Source: Bettongia penicillata ogilbyi
Lineage: Eukaryota > Chordata > Mammalia > Diprotodontia > Potoroidae
Direction of reading: 5' to 3'
Assembly (NCBI GenBank): GCA_023548195.1
Contig: JAJHZJ010000013.1
Location: 2,985,001-3,049,000 of the forward strand
DNA: 64,000 nucleotides
The notes under the pieces were generated by a model. It searched no databases, had not been told where the DNA came from, and was given only the letters and a program-made list of their open reading frames with translations. Every line of letters begins with the position of its first letter. Position 1 is the first letter of the stretch. This document shows, in pieces, positions 57,188 through 64,000 of the stretch. A program made the translations under genes and the position numbers.

Positions 57188-59040
57188 CCAACCTTGGAGG
57201 CAGAGCCAAGATGGCAGAGTAGAAGCAGGGACCTGCTTGAGCTCTCCCCCTTTCCCAAACCCCTCAAAATACCTGTAAAAAATGCCTCTAACCAAAATCT
57301 AGAGCAGCAGAAGCTATGAAATGACAGAGTGAAACAGATTTCCAGCCCAAGACAATCTGGAAGGTCAACAGGAAGGGACTATTGCACCACACTTGGAGCA
57401 AAAAGTGGCTTACACTGAGCTTGTACAGATAGCACTGGAGCGGGCTTCAGGGTGCTGGGTTGCTGGCAGCTGCTGTAGTTTCCAGACTTCTCAACCCACA
57501 AATGACAAAGACAGCTTCAAAGATCAGTGAGAAAGCTTCTTACCTGGGTGAGAGGGGAGCATGGTCCAGCCCTAGGACAGAAGCATCCACTGCTACAGTG
57601 GCAACAGCTTACAGATGGTGGGGGAATTGAGCAGCTGATCTGGGTTGCAGTCCTGGGGTGTGAAGAAGCGCTGGTGTGGCAGAGCTGGTGGCGACTGTGG
57701 AGAGGGAACGCTCCTCACAGTTCCAGGGCAGAGAGGAGTGCCTGTGGTTGTTCACAGACCAGAGCGCAGGCCTTTTCTGTAGGAGAGGAGTAAACACCTC
57801 TGCTTTGATTATACCACTTTGGAGCAACTGAGAATTTATAGATCCCTAGAGATATCTCTGAAAACAGCTGCACAAAACCTCTGAAACTTAGGGTAGCACA
57901 CCCTCCACTTAACAAACAGCTCAAAAGTCAAGTAATTGACTGGGAAAATGTCCAAAGGTGGGGGGGGGTAAGAATATAGAAGGTTACTTTCTTGGTAAAA
58001 AGGTATTTTCTTCCATCATTTTGGAGGAGGAAGATCAAAGCATACAGCTGGAGGAGAACAAAGCATGCAGCATGCAGAGGAAGATAACAAGGTGGAGGCT
58101 CCCAAAAAAATATGAAATGAACTCAGGCCATGGAAAACTCAAATCAAGTATGACAAGTAGAGGAAAAATTGGAAAGAGAAATGAGAGCAATGCAAGAAAA
58201 TCATGAAAAACAAGTCAACAGCTTGCTCTAAAGGCGAGTCCAAAAAATGCTGAAGAAAATAACCCCTTTAAAAATAGACCAACCCAAATGGCAAAAGAGC
58301 TCCAAAAAGCCAATGAGGAGAAGAATGCCTTAAAAAGCAGAATTGGTCAAATGGAAAGGAGATCCAAAAGCTCCCTAAGGAAATAATTCCTTAAAAATTA
58401 TAATGGAGAAGATGGAACCTGGTGAGTTTATGATAAATTAAGAAATTTTCAATCAAAACCAAAAGAAAGAAAAAATGGAAGACATTGTGAAATATCTCAT
58501 TGGAAAAACAACTGACCTGGAAAATAGATTCAGGAGATATATTTTAATAATAACTGGTCTAAAAATAGCCTCGACATCATCTTTCAAGGAATCATCAAGG
58601 AAAACTGCCCTGATATTCTAGAATCAGAGGATAAAATAGAAGTGGAAAGAATCCACCTATCACCTCCTGAAAGAGATACTAAAGGAAAACTCCTAGGAGT
58701 ATTGTACCAAATTCCAGAATTCCCAGGTCAAGAAGAAAATATTACAAGTAGCCAGAAAGAAACAATTCAAGTATTGTGGAAATACAATCAGGATAACACA
58801 GGATCTAGCAGCTTCTACACTAAGGGATTAGAGAATTTGGAATATAATATTCCAGAGGTCGAAGGAAGTAGAATTAACACCAAGAATCACCTACCTAGCA
58901 AAACTGAATATGATACTTCGGGGGGGGGGGGGGGCGGGAAATAATCATTTGGTGAAATAGAGGACTTTTCAAGCATTCTTGATGAAAATACCAGAGCTGA
59001 GTAGAGAATTTGACTTTCAAATATTCCTAGTTAACTGAGG
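57188..59040 (+). mobile_element. L1/half-L1 5' half lacking its 3' end
   Basis: Starts at an L1-type 5' end ('gcagagccaagatggcagag'), then a 0.76 kb 5' UTR and a decayed ORF1 that stops at 'tttgactttcaaat' (59012-59025). Sequence unrelated to any L1 or half-L1 3' region follows. Loss of the 3' rather than the 5' side is the reverse of normal L1 truncation. Confidence 0.8.
57947..59030 (+). pseudogene. L1/half-L1 ORF1 relic
   Basis: Decayed ORF1 beginning near 'gggaaaatgtccaaaggt'. Recognisable parts: QVEEKLEREMRAMQENHEK, YLIGKTTDLENRFRR, CGNTIRITQDLAASTLRD (58770-58830) and PRITYLAKLNMIL. A G run at 58920-58937 sits where the intact copy has the short 'ILQGKIW' stretch. Numerous frameshifts and stops. 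The sequence is closer to the half-L1 ORF1 than to the ORF1 at 17693, judging by CGNTIRITQDLAASTLRD. Confidence 0.82.
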
Positions 59041-59159
59041 TTTATCAAATCTATCATACTAGTATTACTGATTTTCAAATAAAGACAAAGAAAGTCATAG
59101 TCAACATAATTTAAAGACATCTCTGGATGATATAATGCCTTGGGTTTATTCTCATGAAC

Positions 59160-59320
59160 ATTAGTTACTAAGAGCACTGGATTTGAAGTTATAAAACCTA
59201 AGTTTGAATTCTGGCTTTGCCACTTAGTAGTACCTGTATAATCCTCTGTTTGCCAATCATTTCACTTCTCTGGGGCTCAGTTTTCTCATTAGTAAAAAGG
59301 ACATTAGACAGTAGCTAAGG
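59160..59320 (+). repeat. MIR fragment
   Basis: Sense MIR: 'gagcactggatttgaagtta', 'gaattctggctttgccactt', 'ggctcagttttctcattagt'. Confidence 0.78.
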
Positions 59321-60239
59321 ACCTTCATAAGAGGTTGAAAGCTAGGTAAAAATCTGTTTATTTGTACTTTCTGGTCAGATATTTTATGTAAAAGAATTTT
59401 CTCTGTATCTGTTTCTTACATATGTAATCCTGTCCTATTGCTTCCTGTCTGCATTGCCCTATACTAAAACCATGAGGAATACAAAAGAAATAGAAAACAT
59501 ATCCCCTGCCCTTGGAGAGATTTAAGACTTCTTGGAGAGATGTAGTAAATATGTAGGAAAATAGACAATACAAAGATGAGCAGATATACTTTGTACATAG
59601 CAGACTAGTTATGACAAACTCAAGTAGAAATGGAGGGCAATATTGTTTTAGAAAACCACAAATTAATTTTATTTGTGTTGTATTTTTATATGTTTTTTAA
59701 ACATTTCCCAATTGCATTTTGATTTGGTTCCCTCAGTGAGTTTGATGCCTCTATAATGAAATAATTAGTAAATTGTCAGTGATTACCCAAGTCATAACTA
59801 ATACTTAACTGGTATTGAAGTTTAAAAATCTTGATTCCATACCAGTATCTAAGAGTGTCAACTTCTGAATTTAATTTAGTGATAGATTTTCTCATACCAC
59901 TTTTTTTCCAGTTTTTCATTGCAAGAATCTTCACAGTATTTTCCAAGGGACCAGTGTATAATGTTAAAATCACATCCTGGTAAAAGATCCATTCAAAAGT
60001 ACAAGATAGAACAATGGATTTTAATAGAGCACGTAACACAACGTGAAAAGTTCTTTGATATAGTTTCTAATCCTCCACACTACAAGTAACCATTAAGAAG
60101 CTACTATTTGTACAGTTTTGGCATATTATCAAAGAAGAATATCCACAGTGATCTGAAAAAGCAACTAAGATTCTCCTCCCTCTTCCAATTTTGTATGTGA
60201 ATCCAGATTTCCTTCTATACTTCAACCAAAAGAACATTA
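59321..60239. other. Unassigned AT-rich stretch
   Basis: No exon, RNA gene or clear repeat. Confidence 0.5.
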
Positions 60240-60587
60240 AAACAGATTAAATGCAAAAGCAGACATAAAAACCTTGCTCTTTTATTAATCCAGACATTAA
60301 ACAGATTTGAAAAAATGTGAAACAGTGCCATTCTCACTAAATTTTTTTGTTTTCCAAAATAGTTATTTATCATTAAACATCATAAAACATGAACATGAAA
60401 AATGTTATTTATGTTAACATATAATGGGTTTATTTTTAAATGAATAAAATTTAAAAATTTTCTAATATGATAAATATCAATAGATCTGACCCCAAGAATA
60501 AAAGTTGGCTTTGTCATCCTCAATAATTTTTAAAAGTGTAAAGGGATCCTGAGACCAAAAAGTTTAAGAACCACTGGACTAGCTAGG
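60240..60587 (+). repeat. Probable ancient DNA-transposon (hAT-like) fragment
   Basis: Ends 'tgagaccaaaaagtttaag' then 'aaccactg', a terminus common in old mammalian hAT-type repeats, preceded by 'tcctcaataatttttaaaag'. Only one end was identified. Confidence 0.45.
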
Positions 60588-60689
60588 TCTGGGCCCTCTC
60601 TGCTTTAAATCCTCTAACTCCAAGCACCTGGCTTTTTCCTTTTCACCATTCTGCCTGAAAATCATGGCAACATTTCTTTATTATTAGTG

Positions 60690-60930
60690 GTCTAGTGCAT
60701 TGAGCACCAGGACTAGTCAGGAAGACTCATCTTCCTGAGTTCAAATCTGGATTGACACTTACTAGGTGTGTGACCCTGGGCAGGTCATTTCACTCTGTTT
60801 GCCTCAGTTTCCTCATCTACAAAATGAGCTAGAAAAGGAAAGAGGAAACCACTCCAGTATCTTTGCCAAGAAAACCCCAAATAGGGTCATAAAGAGTCAG
60901 ACATGACTGAAAAAAACACCACCCAAAACA
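60690..60930 (+). repeat. CORE-SINE (MAR1-like), near complete
   Basis: Sense: 'cttcctgagttcaaatctgg', 'gtgtgaccctgggcaggtca', 'gcctcagtttcctcatctac', 'accactccagtatctttgcc', 'gagtcagacatgactg'. Confidence 0.88.
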
Positions 60931-60972
60931 CAAACTACTTGACTTTTCATAAGATTGTAATTTTTCTTACTT

Positions 60973-61225
60973 TGAGTCTAGATCTGCCAATCTTGCCTGA
61001 GCTAGAAGTGTAGTCCCTATTGAAATACTGATCATTACAGAAGCTTTTTTTTCCAACTTGAGCTGATTTGTGTCACCGTAGGCAGTCCAGGGGGCTCACC
61101 ATATTAAAGTTGGATTTAATGCAGAGTCTGGATTGGCTTTAGCCCCAAGTGTAGCTCACAGCTTTTGAACCCAAGGGACCCACCAACCCCAACCTTTCCA
61201 AAAGCATGATTTAAAGGCATGTGCA
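60973..61225 (-). pseudogene. RN7SL (pseudogene): 7SL RNA pseudogene, second copy
   Basis: Reverse complement of 7SL RNA, more diverged than the copy at 29813. In order: 'cttgcctgagctagaagtgt' (SRP RNA 3' part), 'actgatcattacagaagc', 'gtaggcagtcc', 'ctcaccatatt' (61095-61105, matching 7SL exactly over the last 9 bases), 'gtgtagctcacagcttttga', then a diverged 5' Alu-domain end ('ttaaaggcatgtgcatg'). Same antisense orientation as the first copy. Recalled comparison. Confidence 0.75.
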
Positions 61226-61950
61226 TGTGATTTAAAGGCATGAATAGATTTCAGTCAATTAATATCTTAAGCCTGAATTACCAAATCAGCCAGATAATCT
61301 CTGCTGGGTACTACTACAAGAGAAAGAAAGAAAATTTTAAAAAAGAAAATCTATATCTTTTTGATTTTGTACCTTAAATGTAACATATCTTTGAGCACTG
61401 CATGTCCATAACACCCACATTTCTGAGTTATCAGCAGCCAGTGTTGCGATTTTTGTTCTTCACACTAATAAGTTGCCCTGATCATGAGGTATTCCCAAGC
61501 ACATACTTTTGCTGTAAATGTTGCTGAGTTTCAAAGGAAACTCAGAAACTTTAAAAATTTCTCCTTAGCCATGAGAATAAATGTCTGTTCTCAGAGAGCT
61601 CTGGGCCAGTGATATATGACATTCCTTAAGGTTGTGAGGTATTTCTCAGTTCATGCCAGGAGATAGGAATGACATTGTTCACCCACTTAGATGGGGAAGC
61701 ACCCCCCAAAATACATAAGACCTCTGGTAGTTGACTGGGAAGGCTAGAAGTTTTAAGGTAACCATTTACTAAATTGCTCCTGTTTTTCTGCACCTTTTTG
61801 AGTGAAATAATTGAACCTTAAGCTAATAAGCTTATTAAACTAGTGTAATAACTCACATTTATATTTTATATTACATTGAAATGATCACATTTAATCTTCG
61901 TAACAGCCCTGTAAAATAGGGATGATATACATATATATTATCTACAGTAT
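61226..61950. other. Unassigned stretch
   Basis: No exon or certain repeat; a MIR-like 3' scrap is at about 61850-61925 ('ttaatcttcgtaacagccct'). Confidence 0.45.
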
Positions 61951-62010
61951 TGTCTATTATGTTTGTATGTGTATATACATATACATATATGAATGTGTGT
62001 GTGTATAATA
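61925..62010. repeat. Imperfect (TA/TG)n tract
   Basis: Mixed tatatacatatg and gtgtgtgt repeats. Confidence 0.85.
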
Positions 62011-62035
62011 TGTTCCTTTTAAAAGCCTTGGTTCA

Positions 62036-62145
62036 GAGACAGGGAAGAGGGTGTGGAGGGGAGAGTAAGGGAGAGAATATGAGACAGAGAAAATAGAGGG
62101 AAATATGAGAGAGTATGAGAAGAGAATGAGAGAAAACAAACAAGT
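62036..62145. repeat. GA-rich simple sequence
   Basis: Polypurine strand of gagaga and ggaga units over about 110 bp. Confidence 0.75.
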
Positions 62146-62169
62146 ACATAAGCATCTTAAGGTTTAGGG

Positions 62170-62320
62170 AATGTTTGTACATACCTCCTTTAGTTGATTG
62201 TCACAGCAATTTCCTTCTTTTCAAAAGGGAAAACTGAGGCTCAGCCTTTAAAAATTTTTCCACAATCACTAGCTACCAAGTGGCAGATCAGGGACTTGAA
62301 TATAGGCCTTTTTTATTCTC
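62170..62320 (-). repeat. MIR fragment
   Basis: Reverse: 'gggaaaactgaggctcagcc' and 'ctaccaagtggcagatcagg'. Confidence 0.6.
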
Positions 62321-62700
62321 AAATTCTTTGTTCTTTAGACCACATTTTCTGGAAGAAATAAGCCCAACTTTGCAGTGTGCCTAAGCAGGTAGATACCCTA
62401 GTTAGGATCCTGCAGCCTCGAGACCACATGTGGCCCTGTAGGTGCTCAAGTATGACCTTTTCACTGAGTCCAAGTTTTACAGGACAAATCTTTTTATTAA
62501 GGGGATTTGTTCTGTGAAGTTTGGATGGAGTCAAAAGGCTACACCCAAGGACCCAGAAAGAAGGCCATATGTGGCCTCTAGGCTACAGAGACCTAAGAAG
62601 TCATCTAATCCAACTACTTTATTTTACAAATTAATAACATGAGACTCAGAGGTTAAAATGGCTAGCTGTTTCATTGTCTTTGTTAAACAGTCCTCTGATT
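62321..62700. other. Unassigned stretch with an internal approximate repeat
   Basis: Contains two related blocks around 62400-62450 and 62545-62595 ('ccacatgtggccctgtagg' and 'ccatatgtggcctctaggct'). No exon was recognised. Confidence 0.45.
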
Positions 62701-62759
62701 GCAGCAGTAGCTAATGTCAGAATCTCTTTTGCCTTTTTTATTAATAGATGATATTAGCA

Positions 62760-62935
62760 ATATTAGCATTTAGTGCTATTAGTGGTAATGACAATTAGTA
62801 ATAATTGGAGACTTTTGTGTTCATAGGGTTCTTTAAATTTGCTATTTCATTTGGTTTTCACAATAGTGCTATGAGGTAGGTAATTTGAGTATTACCAACC
62901 CTCTTCTACAGCTTAGAAAAATGAAGCAGTAGTGT
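62760..62935 (-). repeat. MIR fragment
   Basis: Reverse: 'ttggttttcacaatagtgct', 'atgaggtaggtaatttgagt', 'cagcttagaaaaatgaagc'. Confidence 0.65.
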
Positions 62936-63179
62936 ATGCATTTTGTGGTGAGAGCTTACACCAAGATGGCTGCAGAGTCAGAGGACAGAAGGGAATGAAA
63001 AACAAGAGATGAAGGTATGAAGGTAGACTCAACAGGATCTGTAACAGATTGATATTTAAGGTGAGTGCAATAAGTATCTGCCTCCCGTTGTTATTATAAA
63101 GGATTGCGTCAGCCGTCAGCAACATGATGGGGGCTTAGAACTAGCAGGTCTCTTTCTCCCACTACCACACCTCTTCTCA
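62936..63179. other. Unassigned; short L1-5'-end-like motif
   Basis: 'accaagatggctgcagagtc' (about 62971) resembles the start of an L1, but no 5' UTR or ORF1 follows before L2 sequence begins. Confidence 0.35.
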
Positions 63180-64000
63180 TTGGGAGAAGCACTTTTCCAG
63201 TAAATTTACAGTCACTGACTTCCAGATTCAACATGTCCAGAAGAAATGTCATTGTATTTCCTCCCAAATCCTCTTCCTAACTTACCTATTTGGAACGTCA
63301 TTGTCCTCAACCAGTCTTTACTCTCGTTCGTTCCCCATCTCTAATCAAGTTGTCCAATCTCATCAGTTCTGCTTCCCCCAGCTTCTCTCCCATTCTCATA
63401 CCACAGCCATCGTAATTCAGAATTGTCATCAGTTCTCACCCAGACTATTGCCTTCTAATCTAATCCTTTTGTTGTCATTCCCCATTCCTGTTTTATCTTC
63501 CACACAGCTACCAAAGTGATTTTCCTGAATTACAGGTCTGACCTATTCCCCTGTTCAGTAGACCCTTTTCAATAACCCTCTTCTCTCTAGGATCAAATTA
63601 TAAAATCGTCACTTTGGTATTTGGTATTTAAAGCCCTTCCTGAGAAACTTTCCTGCTCAATTATATATCATTCCCCTTCATACATACACACACACCATCC
63701 CGTCTCGTTCCCCCCTCCCACACACCCACACGTGATTATCTAGCCTTACTAGACACTGAACTATTCCTAAAGATTCTCCATCTCCCTGCTTTAGGGCTAT
63801 AGGCTGCCCACCATGCCTGGAATGCCTTCTCTACTTACCTCCAGCTCTCAGAATCCTTTTGTTTCCTTAAAGGCTAAACTCAGTCTTTGTCTTCTACATC
63901 ATTCCTTTCCTCATCTCCCTACCAATATTCTTCCCTCCAAATCACTTTGTGTCTATTTTTTTGTATCATTTCATACATACTGTGTAGTTTTTTTTTTTCC
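63180..64000 (+). repeat. L2 LINE fragment, continues past window end
   Basis: Sense, old: 'ttcaacatgtccagaagaaa', 'cttttcaataaccctcttct', 'tggtatttaaagcccttcct', 'caccatgcctggaatgcctt', 'aaaggctaaactcagtcttt'. CA and CCCA simple repeats are at 63684-63731. Confidence 0.7.

Overview
This window is from a mammalian genome, most likely a marsupial. No bacterial, viral or organellar gene organisation is visible. The marsupial call rests on the repeats: CORE/MIR-type SINEs (MAR1-like), a family of RTE-tailed repeats that carry the same ending again and again, L2 fragments, and L1 and half-L1 elements. There are no Alu, B1 or B2 elements. I cannot name the species.

The only host protein-coding sequence I can support is one exon of TDP1 (tyrosyl-DNA phosphodiesterase 1), plus strand, 54986-55088. 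It has a pyrimidine tract and AG before it and GTAAGT after it. It carries the Asn of the second HKN catalytic motif. I found no other TDP1 exon, so nearly all of the window looks like intron, with TDP1 read left to right.

The rest is layers of retrotransposons. Region by region: 240-1280 L2 plus an RTE-tailed repeat; 2693-5769 two antisense L1 3' ends; 5784-9458 AT-rich sequence with little recognisable; 9474-12247 antisense half-L1 copy A; 12540-14600 nested SINEs; 14632-15440 antisense L1 end; 16916-23760 near full-length, dead, sense L1; 23760-26650 mostly unrecognised; 26653-29640 L1, L2, MIR and a 110-bp direct duplication; 29813-30081 antisense 7SL RNA pseudogene; 30181-33745 mixed old repeats; 33803-36650 sense half-L1 copy B with an intact 367-codon ORF1; 36812-41885 L1 ends, SINEs and RTE-tailed repeats; 42307-43680 unclassified; 43681-52725 an old sense L1 interrupted by a MIR, half-L1 copy C and a SINE; 52745-54390 an older L1-like relic; then the TDP1 exon; 55360-56222 an L1 end split by an RTE-tailed repeat; 57188-59040 an L1/half-L1 5' half lacking its 3' end; 60973-61225 a second antisense 7SL pseudogene; 63180-64000 L2.

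The most interesting system is the half-L1 family (ORF1 but no ORF2). Its three copies share one architecture: a GC-rich 5' UTR with 71-72 bp tandem monomers (three, three and one), ORF1, then about 1 kb of non-coding 3' sequence unlike the 3' UTR of the autonomous L1s here. With no reverse transcriptase of its own, the family must have been copied by an L1 acting in trans. Two copies have clear 14-15 bp target-site duplications and the third a shorter one. One copy landed inside the reverse-transcriptase domain of an older L1.
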